From: Auricularia sp. M13
Lineage: Eukaryota; Basidiomycota; Agaricomycetes; Auriculariales; Auriculariaceae
NCBI GenBank assembly: GCA_037042915.1
Contig: CM073197.1
Location: forward strand, 2,666,001 to 2,730,000
Length of the DNA: 64,000 nt
Direction of reading: 5' to 3'
How positions within the stretch are numbered: the first letter of the stretch is position 1; every line of letters begins with the position of its first letter. Shown here one piece after another: positions 13,055 to 25,497 of this stretch. The notes under the pieces are model-generated. The model did not search any database and had not been told where the DNA came from. It saw nothing but the letters and a program-made list of their open reading frames with translations. Made by a program: the position numbers and the translations under genes.

Positions 13055-15576
13055 TTAGGGCAACGCGCCATTCCAATTGCCACCCCACCACTTCTTGATC
13101 CTCTCTCCTCCATATTCCTCGTATTCCTCCCGCGTAATGCAAGCTTTCGCAAAATCCGCCGTAGAAGCGAAGGACGCCATGCCCTTCCAAGCGTCCAATA
13201 CGGGGTCATAAGCCTTGACGACTTCAAGGGGCATCTCCGGTGGCAAGAGTGGCCGGAGCGTCCTACGCAGCCGCTCATCCAAGCCAGGCAGCTGGGCGGG
13301 AGAGCCAGTGAAGAAAACACGCTGGGCGAGCCGCGCGCGCTGCTCGAGCGGGAACGCCGCGAGTACAGACCCGAGCAGCTCGCCAACGCCTGCCCAGTCG
13401 GCGCCAGCCATGCTGGGCGTCCACCACGTTTCGGGCACACGCCAGCGCTCGATCGAGAGGTGCACGTGGCCGCGCGCGTCGGCCTCCGGCGGGCGCACGG
13501 CCGCGACGAGCGCGCCACGCGCCGCATTCTGCGCGGCGTAGGTGTCGGTCGCCGTGAAGTCGGGGTCGTGCGCGAGCAGCTTCGTCTCGAGCGCGAGCAG
13601 GTTCATCTCGTCGTCCTCCTCGTCCGAGGACGGCGCGCCGGTGTTGATCTTGCGGTAGATCGCCCAGTCGTCGTCGTTCGCGCCGAACGTATCCTCCGGG
13701 TTGATCTTGCGCCGTTTCTTTGTGGGCCCCGTTGAGTCGGCCGCCAGAGATGCGATGTTCTTCATGCGCGCCTGCGCCGCGGCGCTCTTGCGGTCACTCA
13801 TAGCTGCGCGCCGCCGCTTGCGCTCTCGCAGCTTGTTCGTGAGCGCCTGTTTGAAAGGTCAGGGCGATATCCTATTGTCTTCAAAGTCACTCACGTCATG
13901 TTCGGCACGCACGCGCCCGCACCACCCCTTCAAGTCGCGCTCGCGTTCCTCGTCCTCTTTGCGCCGCGCCTCGTCAGCATCCCGTTTGGCCTTCTCCTTC
14001 TCTGCCTTCAGACGCATGCGCGCGTCGTACCCGGCTTTCAGCAGCCGCTGTTTCTTCTTCTCTTTCAATTGGTCTTCATCGAGGTCCGCGTCTGCCACGT
14101 CCAGCAGAGGGAACGAGGGTTCTTCCTGAGCGCCAGCAACGGGCTCTTCGTCAGGCTCAGCTACCGCTGCCGCGGCCTCCTTGCGTCGTGCCTTCTTGAC
14201 AAAGGAGTCCAATCCAGCGATGGCTTCTTCCAGCTCGTCGTCGTCGTCGATGCCTTCGTTCCGGAGGAGATTCTAATGACATGTCAAGGCCCCTTTCTCA
14301 CTATTCCAACCTTCTTACCTGCCATTCAGCTTTCTTCACTGCGCCCTTCTTCTCCTTGAGCTCCAGTAGGCGCTGTAAGTCGTCTTCCTTCTGCGCAAGC
14401 TGCGGGAATCGTTCAGCTCGCCGCCTTGTCCAGCGGAGAACGGCGCGCACCAATTCCGCGCGTTTACGCGCCAACTGCTCTTGCAGTCTCCTGCCAGTTT
14501 CGCGCCTCTTTTCTGCAACGCGCGCGATCTCCTCTTCGGTCTTCTCAGGCTCCTAGGGCCAATGTCAGAGGAATGATACCACATGCCACCGAAACATACA
14601 GTCATCGCCGCATAGGGCATCTGAATGATTCTGTCGGCCTCTTGGATGGCTTTCGCGTCGTCCAGAGAGCGAATGAGTTCGCGGTAGTCTGGCGCGAATT
14701 CACAAAAATTGTGCATCATCCACTGCAACGCGTACATGAGCACTTGTAACCGGAAGGAGTTATGACACGTACTGTTGAGTGCTGCGAGGTGAGTCGCATG
14801 GGAAGAGTTGGGTGTTTCAGCTGGATGAGCTTGAGCAGATAATCCGAAGCGTGTGCGGCTCCCCATGGCAGCCGCTTGGCCTGAGAGAGTATGCCTTTGC
14901 CGTCGAGGACCGGTATGATAGACGTCGAGTACGTGTTGAACGAGAGCACCAGGCCGTCTCGGTCGGCGGGCGTTTGCGCATTGTGGTGAAAGGACATGAG
15001 CGCGTCAATCGGATAGCAGGCTGCGGGGGCGTTGTACAGCTCGAACAGAAGCTCCGATGTCACTGAGAATATAGGTCAGGGCACCGAGTAAGAACACGCA
15101 GAGAGAACATACATGCACGCGAGTGAAGGGGCGAGCATATGCGCTCGGTCATGGCTATTGGGTGTTCAACGGTGCTGGTATCGATTCCTAGTTTGATAAA
15201 AATGTAGTCCAACGCCGATTCCTAAGGCATATTGGGTGAGCTATGAGTGTGCGCATTGGTACGCACTTACCAAGGCATCGAAATTCAGAAGCAAATCGCC
15301 TTCCCAGGGGGTTCGTGCTTGCGTACGAGTTGTGGCCTCAATGTCGACGGCTTCGCCATATAACAAAACAGTGCCCGTTATCCTTCGGTCTTTATACCGG
15401 GAGACAATGTTGGGTTGGATGAACGGCGTCTGGGCAGACGCGAAGCCAAAACGCATTGAAGTCGAGCCATTATCTATGACTATAGGCTGATTTGTGCCCC
15501 GGTATGCGTCGTAGTCCTCAGCAGTAAATCCCGCAGGCGGCGGTTCCGGTGTTGGATAGCGGAAGGCAGCACTCAT
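13055..15576 (-). CDS. ARP5: Actin-related protein 5 (INO80 complex)
   Basis: Arp5 is a nuclear actin-related subunit of the INO80 chromatin remodeller, needed for nucleosome sliding (family knowledge). It starts at 15576 with MSAAFRYPTPEPPPAGF. The actin-fold N-terminal block reads PIVIDNGSTSMRFGFA, and ERICSP and MSELLFELYNAP follow. A long insertion typical of Arp5, charged and coiled (KKKQRLLKAGYDARMRLKAE, then KRDADEARRKEDEERERDL), interrupts the actin fold. The actin C-terminal part resumes with RVFFTGSPAQLPGLDERLRR and ends YGGERIKKWWGGNWNGALP. Several 45-60 nt introns splice in frame, for example after RAEHD. Identity rests on the insertion plus the C-terminal WWGGNWN-type end; Arp8 or Arp4 fit less well. 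Confidence 0.88.
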
Positions 15577-15707
15577 GATCGCCTCGGTTGAAGCCGGTGA
15601 CGCGCCGCCATGTTGTCGCCAGGATCAACTTTTCCGATTGCAGACACAGTAAGTACTCTACCTCACATCGAGACGAAAAAGAGTATATCACAGCAAGGAG
15701 CTAAATC

Positions 15708-18408
15708 TCAAGTCGTAAATGCTTCGGCCTGCCTCTTCCACATCTCAGCATATCCACCGTCGCTCTTGATCAATTCGTCGTGCGTTCCGCGCTCCAGAAT
15801 CTCGCCGTCCTTCATGTAAAACACCATGTCAGCGTGGCGCGTGAGGTTTCCGTAGCGGTGGCTGGAGAATATCATCGTCTTTCCACCTCGGATGCGCCGG
15901 AGAGTCTTAAACAATGCTGGAAAGTATAAAGTCAGCCAGCCACCTTGTTAAACTCAACTTTGAAGCAACTAACAGTACTCTGCCTGGACGGGGGTGAGAA
16001 AATCAAATAAAGAAAGCAAGCGAGAGGGCGCACGATGGGATCCATGGCTGACGACGGCTCGTCGAACATGACAATACCAACGCGGTCGTCTTTGCTCGTC
16101 GCTCGCATGATGGCGCGTGCGACGGCGATCTTCTGAGTCTGACCTCCAGAAAGAGAAATGTCGCGAGATGAGACTCCCGCTTTCAAGTCCGCAAACTTAA
16201 CGGGCCGGCCGAAAAGGGACTGTGTTCCTTCTGGTAGCTCGGAATAGTGATCACGGACAGGATGCTGGTAGGACGACAGGCTATCAGAAAGGCAAGACTT
16301 CACATGACGAGCCAGCTTACATTGATGTAAGTTTCGAGTCCGTTAGTGAACTTGTGCTCGAAGTCGACCCCAGCGAGCTGTACAGCTGCTTGTACGGCTT
16401 CATCATCCCATGCATTCGCTGGATCGCCATAGCCGATATTGTCACGAATCTGCATGGCACTAGGTGAGTACTATCCTGCTTCCTGCCATGAAATGACTCG
16501 CCGACAGAGGAAACAAGGTATGATCCTGGAACATGATAGCTATGGTTTCCCGCAAGTCACGAAGTCGCAGCGTCCTAATATCCTTGCCGTCAATGAGAAT
16601 TTGTCCTTCAGTAGCATCGTAGACCCTTCCAATAAGTTTGAGGATCGTGCTCTTGCCTTAATAGCCCGTGAGCACTCTGAAAGTGAATCGATCGGGTGCG
16701 AATCTTGATTGACCTACATACCTGACCCGTTGAAACCGACGACGACAGCGAGCGTGCCACGAACGATAGTGAATGAGACGTTGCGCAACACCAGAATATC
16801 AGTTCCCGGATATTTGAAAGAGACATTTCTACAGTGGTCATGGGGGAGGGGGTGTCAGGTAGGGTTAAGATACTGATTCCGTTTGCGCACCTAAACTCGA
16901 TGCTCAATCCCTGCACGCCAGCATCGCGCGCATTTTCAGGGAACGGAATCGTTCCATCTTCAATTTTGTTCTGTATGTTAGCCAACTCGTAAAGTTGTTT
17001 GACTCCCGTGAAACGTTTGAAGATGTCCTTGCCACCCCTCATCAGGTTCTCGAACGACGACGTCAAACGAAAGACCGCAGATTCCACGACGCTCATAGAT
17101 GCTAATAACAGGGGGAGATCCTGTGGGGTCTTGAGCGCGAGAAATGCAAGCGCCATCTATATGGACGTTCAGCTTCGCCTTGGAACACCAACTTAACAGG
17201 CGCTTCAACGACCCACATATGGAAGCTCTTCCAAAATGACCCTCCCGATCTTGGGCCAGGATAGAAACTCCGCGACATACTGCTGAGAGTATCTCATGTT
17301 CCAGTTGAAATCGGACATGAATGTCGTATGCTCAAGTACCGATGCGAGCTTGTCGCTCTCTAAATTTACGTCAGAGAAATGCTACAGCCGAGTCGTTATA
17401 TGGACGCACCTGAAGCAATATGTTCGCCTATATTTCCTACAACGATCTCCTGCCGATGCTTTTGGTCGACCACAGACTTTCGCAAGCCGCGAAACTTGAT
17501 GTAAGCTGCGTTTGTACAAGTCGCAGCCCAGACTGCAATGACAGGTCAGCTTGCATGGAGACGACACCGTCGGAGAATGGGCTCGTACTTTCGGCTCTGG
17601 TAGCATTATCTGCCCCAGTCATGATCACCAAAATCTCAAAAAACGGCTGCATGAACGCTGAGAGCGCAAGGGGAAGGATACGCTCGTGTTTCCAGAGCAA
17701 TGAGAAGACAACGAGCAAGGAGAAAGAGAGGGACATGATTGTCGTGAGTAGTTCCCAGAATTCAGACAAAGCTGCCCAAGCCTGCATGGCTTCGCCGTAA
17801 TCGGAGAGGCTCGCAGCTTCCAGTTGGCGTGCGATGGGTCCATCATTGAAAGTGGGCATATCGAGTCGAGCGCGCACTGCAGACTCGGCATGAGCTAAGC
17901 TAGCCGAGAGTATAAATTACTGTGACGCACCTTTGACCAGATGCAAGATGAAGTGATTCTGCAGGCGTCTTTGGAGCAACGTTTGCGATGCATAAGCGTG
18001 TCGTCGTAAAGCAAGCCTCAGGATCTGGGTGAGACTCTTCGAGGCTACCACGATAATCACAAGACGCAGATTCATAGCATGGGTCTCCAGGGCAGTGTTC
18101 AGAATATCGAGTAACCGACCACCCAGCCAGAGCGATACATTCGGCAAGGCAACCTCGGCGACAAGTTCGCAGAAGAAATAAGTAAGAAAGACTCCAGGTT
18201 GGTCCATCAGCAAGTGTAGGAGTGCCCTGTGCACCTGGTTTAGGTTCAGGGTAGCCGCTTTGAGGCGATACCATGTCACGGAAGTAGGCATCGACCAGCT
18301 CTTGCGATGGAGTTCGTACAGATCCCATACGCCGGCAAAGCGAGAGTGCACGACCTTGGCATTGTTGTCAACCTCGAAGGCTTGTGGAGAATCGAGGGAC
18401 TTAGCCAT
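15708..18408 (-). CDS. ABC half-transporter 2 (TMD-NBD, ABC-B-like)
   Basis: This is the second member of the local paralogue set. The start MAKSLDSPQAF at 18408 is chosen because a TATA box lies 47-52 nt upstream; an in-frame ATG at 18543 would place that TATA box inside the coding region. The membrane half includes FLTYFFCELVAEVALPNV and LRLVIIVVASKSLTQILRL. IWAATCTNAAYIKFRGLRK and RQEIVVGNIGEHIAS align with the other two copies. The ATPase has a Walker A split by an intron, signature LSGGQTQK, Walker B IVMFDEP, D-loop AMD and H-loop SSHR. A 10-nt exon at 15974-15983 restores DPIAEYSLFKTL. It ends KRQAEAFTT. No frame errors were seen. The 3' end lies only about 130 bases from the Arp5 start. 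Confidence 0.85.
15974..15983 (-). other. 10-nt microexon of ABC transporter 2
   Basis: On the minus strand the exon is GCAGAGTACT, preceded by CGTCCAG and followed by a GTTAGT donor. It encodes A-E-Y plus one base and is required to keep LFKTLRRI in frame. Confidence 0.75.
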
Positions 18409-18454
18409 AACGAGAGACGAGGATGCGGGCTGAACGCTAGCCACCGGCGCTGAC

Positions 18455-18460
18455 TTTATA
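18455..18460 (-). promoter_or_regulatory. TATA box of ABC transporter 2
   Basis: TATAAA on the minus strand, about 47 nt upstream of the ATG at 18408. It decides the start in favour of 18408 over the in-frame ATG at 18543. Confidence 0.55.
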
Positions 18461-19120
18461 CCCTCCCAACCGGAGGAACGAGTCAAGGACGGTGCCGCGA
18501 AGAGCCCGCTCGTGCAAATCGCCGTTTTGACATCGTCTGCCATTATTCCGAGAAGATGCAACACGTGATGCGCGTTCAATTTGCGTAGTCGGAGTGCCCA
18601 AGCGCCCTGATAGGTAGTCCAGTGAGCTTCTGTAACGGAATACAATGTCCGCAAGGCGCGTTCGTGCGCGGGACATTGAGGCGATATGCCTTTCTAGGCC
18701 CCTGCTACTTGCATTACCACCTACTTACCTCCCTCCCGAATCAGAGATTGTGGAGAAAGCCCGGGCCGGACGAAAGTTTGGGCAGCGAGGCGCTGGACCC
18801 GGCGCTGAGAAGAGCAGGCGTGAGGCATTTTTGCCGGACTTCCTCGGGGCGGGCTTAGGCTGCGGCTCGGAAGCCCGTTCGGAGATGAAGATAAAGGCGA
18901 AGAATAAGCAGTGCAACGTCTTCGTATTTTTGAACGCAATGCTGTCATTAAGAACATCTGGAGATACGAAGATGCAAGTGAGCATGCGCAGCACTCGATA
19001 AGACTACATACCTAGCGACTCACATAGTCTTCCACCGTGATCATAAATCAAAACAGTAGTGCTACATCTGGAAACATAATTATCACCCGTCACATGTCCG
19101 GTCTGAGAGGGATGAGAAGT
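18461..19120. other. Intergenic between ABC transporters 2 and 3
   Basis: About 660 bases between two minus-strand paralogues. Open frames on both strands show no family features. No repeat shared with the ABC genes was seen, so there is no visible scar of a tandem duplication. Confidence 0.35.
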
Positions 19121-21923
19121 TCAAGGAAGAAAGGCCTGCGCCTGCATCTTCCACATGCGTGCATATCCTCCATCCATGGCGAGAAGCTGGTCGTGAGTGC
19201 CATGTTCTACGATGGTACTGTCTTTCATGTATCTATAGGCAATGGGTCACTGTCAGCGAGAAAAGGCGACACATATAAAGAGACTGACAATATTAGGTCC
19301 GCGTGCCGGGTCAGATTTCCGAACCGATGGCTGGAGAAGATCATGGACTTGGTGTTACGCATGGTTCGCAACGTGTTGAAGAGTTCTGAAAAGACACATC
19401 AGCACTCAGCACCGAACTTGACGCCCCGCACCCCACACCGGAACTTACTGTATTCAGCCTACGAATATTCTTAGGAGCGCCGAGCGAGCAATGCACAGGT
19501 TTGCTTACCTCGGGATCCAAACTGGCGGAAGGTTCGTCAAAAAGCAGCAACCCGATCCGGTCATGGCCGCCCATGGTACGCATGAGCGTCCGGGCCACGG
19601 CCACGCGCTGTGCCTGGCCTCCAGAAAGCGCTGAGTCCTGCGAGTTAGCCACGTATCCGCGGAGCCTCGAGTAGTCGACAGGTTTGCCGAACAATTGCTT
19701 TGTTCCCTCCGGTAGAGATGAATAGACATCTGGTACCGGATGCTTGGAAAAGATGGGATGTTAAAACATGTTGACAGCGAAAGATGGCCTAGAAAATAGA
19801 GCATACCTGTAGATACGAGTCAAGTCCCTGTGGAAGACGGTCTACAAAGTCCGAGACACCGCCTTGGAAAACCCTTGAGAAGGGAGGACAAAAATATAAG
19901 GAAGAGCACTGCGCACCTTGCTGCGCAGCGGCTTCAATCAAGTCATTGTCCTCCGTGTGCTCAACATTCCCCAGACGAATGTTGTCGCGGATCTTCAACA
20001 TGCCTGAGTTGGCTATACTCCCGCAAGTTGGCGGACAACATACCGACAGCGGGAAAATTTCGAAATCTTGGAATAAGACCGAGATCGTATTCCGCAAGTC
20101 AGCGAGACGAAGTGTCTTGATGTCTCGCCCATCAATAAGGATCTGGCCGTCAGTCGCGTCGTGGAGTCGCGTGATGAGTTTGAGAATAGTGCTCTTTCCA
20201 GACCCGTTGAAGCCGACGAGAACGCAGAGCATGCCGCGCTCAACCTTGAACGACACATCTTTCAGCGCATACGCATCTGAACCGGGATATTTGAATGACA
20301 CATTTCTACAGCTTCATTAGCAAGGTGCAGTGGCTGCCACAATGCGGCAAACGCGTACTTGAACTCGATGCTAATTCCACCCCTGGCCGTCTCCTGCGCG
20401 TTTTCGGGGTACGGCTCGGAGCCATCCACAACCTTGTTCTTGATGTTGACCAATTCGTAAAGTTGTTTGAGCGCCTCCAGACTTGTCGCTACGTGGTCGC
20501 CAGAGTATACGAGTTGCGTGGCCTGTATCGCAAAAGACTGCACTGATGATTGGATGACACTGAAGGAGGCCATCGTAAATGGCATAGATGCAGGGGTCCG
20601 AACGACTTGTAACATGAACACTATCTGCGCGCATGAAGTTTCGATCGGCAAATGATAGATAGCGAACGGACCTGTGGCAGTTGTTCGATGAGGCTCTTTG
20701 TCCATCTACCCAGGTTAAAAACGCGATCAAAACTGAGTTCTTCGTTGCGGGCCTGGTTGAAGTCCATAAGATTGTCTTCTCCAACGAGCTTGGCAGACGC
20801 ATCGAACTCTTAGTAGTGGGATGAGCGTCCGCTTGACACGATCAGTACATACCTACCTGAATATATCCTGTCCTGCAAGTTCCCCGCAACGATCTCTTGC
20901 TTGTATTTTGCGTCGGTTCCCATGTTGCGCAAGCCGGCATAACGAATATAGTTGGGATCTATGCAGGTGGCAGCCCAAACTGGATCACGTGTTAGTTGCA
21001 TGAGCTTTGTGCAAAGTTACACAGGTATCACTTGCCTTTCGAGTTGGAAATACGGCCTGGATTAGCGCTCCACCATTCCAGTATGGGTCCAACGAAGCTG
21101 ACGAGTGCGAGAGGGATTGACTCCTTGTGGTTCCAAAGGAGAGCTACGAGTACGGCAAGAGATGAACCCAGCTTGACGAAGGTCATCAAAACTCTGATTA
21201 TAGTGCTGATGATCCCCCAAGCCTGTTCGGCATTGCCTCGCCCATAGTGACTTTCCAGTTGTCTTGTGATTGCAGCATCGTTGTACGTTGGGACGTCAAT
21301 TCGTAGATGTGCTGATATGCGCCCAATTAGCCAGAATCATGTAATTATGAATCACTGTTTCATACCGCGGAGGATGTGGCGCGTGAACTCAAGACGCAAG
21401 CGTTTCTGAATTGGAAGGCTACAGCGAGTGCTGAAGACGTTGTTCAGACGCATGATAACGCCGGCCGCGAAACGCCCAACAACAATATAAAAGAGGAGTC
21501 GTTCGTCCAGCGACCGTTCATCTATCGCGGTTTGGACCTGTGAGCGCCGTGATTAGCGACTTGCAGAGTCCGAACGGTAACACGTACAATATTCAGCATC
21601 TGGCCAGACAACCAGACGCCCAAGGAAGGCAAGACCGCACTCAGCCAGCACGACACCAAATAAGCCACACAGAGCCCAGGGCTGATGCTGACGAGCTGTC
21701 GAACGAGCCGCACGAGATATTGGATGTCCTGGAACGATTCTACGACGTGTACATAGGCCCCCATGCCTGGAATCTGCCATTCGCCGTATTCTGGAATTTC
21801 CTCGTACAGCATCCATACGCCGAGCCTCCGCGAGCGCACGCGTTTCTTGTCTTCGGGGTCGAACACGCCTTGTCGACGGGGAGCCCTGTAGAACCTCATC
21901 GGCCTTGCAGTAGCCATCATCAT
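19121..21923 (-). CDS. ABC half-transporter 3 (TMD-NBD, ABC-B-like)
   Basis: This is the third local paralogue. It starts MMMATARPMRFYRAPRR at 21923 and carries a longer N-terminal tail than its sisters. Membrane segments include LCVAYLVSCWLSAVLPSL and LMTFVKLGSSLAVLVALLW. VWAATCIDPNYIRYAGLR aligns with the sisters. The ATPase has Walker A GFNGSGKST in one exon (not split here), signature LSGGQAQR, Walker B LLLFDEP, D-loop SLD and H-loop SSHR. The 10-nt microexon at 19449-19458 gives DPEAEYKLFNTL. The intron 21035-20980 has a GC donor (AAAG|GCAAGT) supported by the reading frame. It ends KMQAQAFLP. All exons join. Upstream is the Nic96 gene, also on the minus strand. Confidence 0.85.
19449..19458 (-). 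other. 10-nt microexon of ABC transporter 3
   Basis: On the minus strand the exon is GCTGAATACA, preceded by ATTCGTAG and followed by a strong GTAAGT donor. It encodes A-E-Y plus one base; without it the next exon (LFNTLRTMR) is out of frame. Confidence 0.75.
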
Positions 21924-22207
21924 CCTGGGCGAGTGCGGTGAAGAAACAGACTGGTGAATGAAGGAAGGTGGTCAACCTGTGAGTGACGCCGCAGTCCGGC
22001 TCAAGTCCGGCTCCATCATACATAATCCAAGCGCTGGGTACATGCAAGCCGTTTTCTCCCTTCCTATCATATCGAAAGTCCTTCCTTATCGTTGCTGAGG
22101 CCACACATACAGGCATTGACAGAAAGTGACACCGCTGGCAGCAGTGCGCACCATCTTGAGCTCTGACGTGAACCATCTTCCCATTACAAAGGCACATAGA
22201 AGTCAGA

Positions 22208-25200
22208 TTACAGAGTGATGTCGACAGCCATACGAGAGATATGTTCATAGACATCGGGGCTCAACCGCTTCCCGCGTAACGCACCCGCGAAGCTCTGGAT
22301 AGAGTTGGCCTTTTTACGGAGCAAAGTCAACCGCTACAAACACCGTCAATATGTCAATTTTGATAATGGTTTGCAAATGTTACGCACATGCGGGTCGGCA
22401 CTGTTAGAGTACCGCATCGCGTCGCGTTGGGCTTTCAAGATCTCCATCATCATCTGCAAGAAGTACCCCAGGTTGCGCGAAATGGCGTCGTCTTGGTGGA
22501 GCAGTAACTCTCCTGCGCGCCGGATGGATGCCTGGTCGCCGGTCAGCGGCAGGATCTCCATCTGTTCCAGCAGCTGCACACAGCACAATAATGGTCAGCC
22601 CGTGTATGAAAAGCCAGGCGGCGGAAACACCCACCTCCAAAGCACGGTCATATCGTCCGTTATCCTTGCCTTCGCGCGCCTCGCGCGCGTTGAGCAGCTT
22701 GAGCACGACGATGCGCTCCTTGCCGGCGGCGCGGTTCGTGCGCTCGTAGTGGCGCAGGATCTCCTTGGCGGTCGCCTCAAGGCGCATGTTCTCCTCAGTA
22801 TTGGCCTCGGTGATGGTGTCGCCGAGGAAACGCGCGAGACACGCGACGACGGTCTCGTACGCGCCCGCGAGGTTGTACAGCTTGATCGCCTCATTCACGC
22901 GGCCCTCGCGCTCGGCCTCGGCCGCGGCGGGCAGCAGAATGTGCTCGTTGTACGCCTTCGCGTCCGGCAGCCGCAGGAGCCGCATGTACGACTCGATGGC
23001 GCCGCTCTAGCTTAACTTTAGCATCTGCGAGTCGCCACAGATCGTAGAGTGGGAATCGCAACGTACGATGCGTGTGCCGTCTGCTCTAAACCCGCCGACA
23101 ATGATCTCCCACTTCGAGTCTGAGTCGAGGTTGACGACGATCCGGCGCGTCTGTTCCCAGGCGAGCTCCATCTGCTCCTTGCCGACTGTATCGCTCTGGT
23201 CTGTAGACAGGCATACACATGCAACGTATTCCAACGCCTCCTTGGGGTCGCTCTGCATGATCGGCCGGATGTATCGCGCCACAAGCAGGCTGAGGTTCAA
23301 CGACGGCGGCGACACAGGGGATAGGACGACTGGAGAATAGATGTCAATGCATACGCATCAGATGGCAAAGACTTAGTACTCACGAACGTCGCCCTCAGAC
23401 GCCTCGAAGCGCTCCGGAACGCGTAGCAGCCCATGGTACGCCAGCGCAATTGCCAGATGCGTGGCCTCCACCTGAAACTCGGGCTTGTCGTTGAGCGCCG
23501 CAACAGCCTGCTCAAATGCACCGCACAGGAGCAGCACCCGTGCCCACATTCCGCGGTTGTTTGACTTGGGCGGTTCAAAGTACCGTTCGCCGTAACCAAG
23601 CACGACCTCGGTCAGATCCTTCAGCCCCAGCCCGTCCTCTTCGTCTGTCATCGCCAGCTGGAACCACATCCAATCCTCTATGCCGCCCGTGACGAACGGC
23701 ACCGTACGTTTTGTCGGTTCCAACTTTCCGATGAGCTTGTAGAGCGCAAGCTTGTACGGGTCCGTCGTCGGCGAATGCAGGATATGTGAGTTGTATGCCG
23801 ATAGGAGCCTGTCGCGCATGGCCTTCGGCAGTCTGCGCGGTGCGCATTAGAATGGCAACGGATGGAAGACCACGTACACATACTTGCGTTCTGCCGATTC
23901 AGCCCACGCTTTCAGGTACGTCGTAAAGTTGCGTTCGCGCGCGTTGAGTAGATTGGCGTTCTCCTCGGCCTCAACGAGCGCCTCCTCGACCTTGCCCGTC
24001 CGGATGAGGTAGTACAATTTGGCCCACAACGGCGTATTGTTGAACACCTGCAATCATGAATGCACTCAGCATCGTGAAGAAAAATCCGCCTGGTGGCCAG
24101 TCACGCACCTCCAGCCGCTCATCCCACTTCCCGCCACTGTACATCCGCACCGTCACAAATGCGCGCACAAAATTTGCGGGACTGGGGTCGCCGCCCAGCA
24201 TGGCCTGCTGCGAGTGCGATTGGATAGTCTGCACCAGCACGTCCCAGTACTGTTGTTCGAGAGCCTCGCGTGCGCCGCGGGCAATCTGTACACGCAGCTG
24301 TACGGCGTCGCGCACCATGGACGGCTTGCCCGTACCGCTCAGTCCCGCCATCAGGTATGCCCGCGCAAACTTGCGCTCGAACATCGGCGTGTTGAGCATG
24401 TGCACGCCTGCGCGCGAGATGGCTTGCAGGCCGGGCGGTTCTTGCGTTATGTGCGAGAGGATGTTGAGCATGTCTATGAAAGGCGATTTCTGGATAAACG
24501 TTAGACAGTCTGCCTCCAATGCACCGTCTGATATGTACACATACTTCATATATTTGTTGTGCTGCTTGCTTGAGCGCCTGCACAATGGGGAACGAGGAGC
24601 CGGTGAGTCGCATATTGTTGAGTTCGGCCACAACTCGGGTATATGCATTCATTTTTGCGCGCATTTGCAGGTTGGGCGTAAAGTGCATTGAGCGCTGCGA
24701 TACGCATGAGTATAATTTGAACAAGCTGACTTGTGAGCATGCCGTAGGCAAAAACAGGCCCAACGGTGGTCACAGCGGAACTCGTCGGGTCACTTGCAAC
24801 ACAATACGTGCAAGCAGAGCAGCTTGCAAAACACACAGTATACCCATGAAGCAAGCAACACCAGCGAGTTCCGCTGTGGCCACCATTACAGCCCGCCCCG
24901 CGCATTGACAGCAAGCGCAAACGAAACAACACATACCGACGATGCCAGCCCTCGTACGCTCTGTCTGAGCTGCAGCGCGGAGCTGGGTTCACCCGGCGCC
25001 AGTCCACGCACGCCGAACTCGTCCAGTATGCGCTTCTTGCGGCCTTCCCAATCGCGTCTTACGCGCTCCTCGAGGACGCGGTAGAACTCCGCCTGGGTGT
25101 CACGCCGGCCCTCCTCAATGCTGGAAAGGATAGACTGTTCGTGAGCATGCTTTAGAAAGCCAGAGACGTCGGTATCGCTGAGCGGCTGCAGCGGCTGGAA

Positions 25201-25497
25201 GATCGTGGAGGTGTTGAGGTTCGCGATCGAGTTGCCCAGCGTCGACGCGTCGACGTGCGCCTGAGCGAGCAGGTAGTTGCTGGCACGCGGTACGACTCAG
25301 TTTATTGGTATTCAATCATCGTATTGGCATACACACGCTTTACTGCTCTCCGCGCCTTGTTGACGCGAAATGAGCCTGCGCGACTGGGCCTCGATTTGGT
25401 CCAGCGACAGGTTAATCGTGGGCAGATCTGGGCGCGACAATTGCGAAGTCAACGCCTTGGACGACGTCAATAGCGACGCCAAATCATTTTGCGACAT
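22208..25497 (-). CDS. NIC96: Nucleoporin Nic96/Nup93 family
   Basis: This is a structural inner-ring nucleoporin that scaffolds the nuclear pore through an all-helical ACE1-type domain (family knowledge). It starts at 25497 with MSQNDLASLLTSSKALTSQL. Diagnostic stretches are NTPLWAKLYYLIRTGKVEEA, EDWMWFQLAMTDEEDGLGL and GMWARVLLLCGAFEQAV, all typical of Nic96/Nup93. The last exon gives KKANSIQSFAGALRGKRLSP and ends SRMAVDITL, stop at 22208. It is split by about ten short introns plus one long one (24936-24695, 242 nt) that contains a strong inverted repeat. No frame break was found in the parts checked. Confidence 0.88.
24762..24887. repeat. Inverted repeat inside a Nic96 intron
   Basis: Arm 24762-24784 and arm 24865-24887 are 23 bases each and match at 21 of 23 positions when one is reverse-complemented. 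The 80-base loop contains a second perfect stem, TGCAAGC/GCTTGCA (24809-24815 and 24822-24828). The whole lies inside the 242-nt intron, so the nascent transcript could fold into a two-level hairpin. Confidence 0.75.

Noticed and set aside
13004-13735. 243-codon + open frame
   Set aside because: Antisense shadow of Arp5, Arg-rich without domains.
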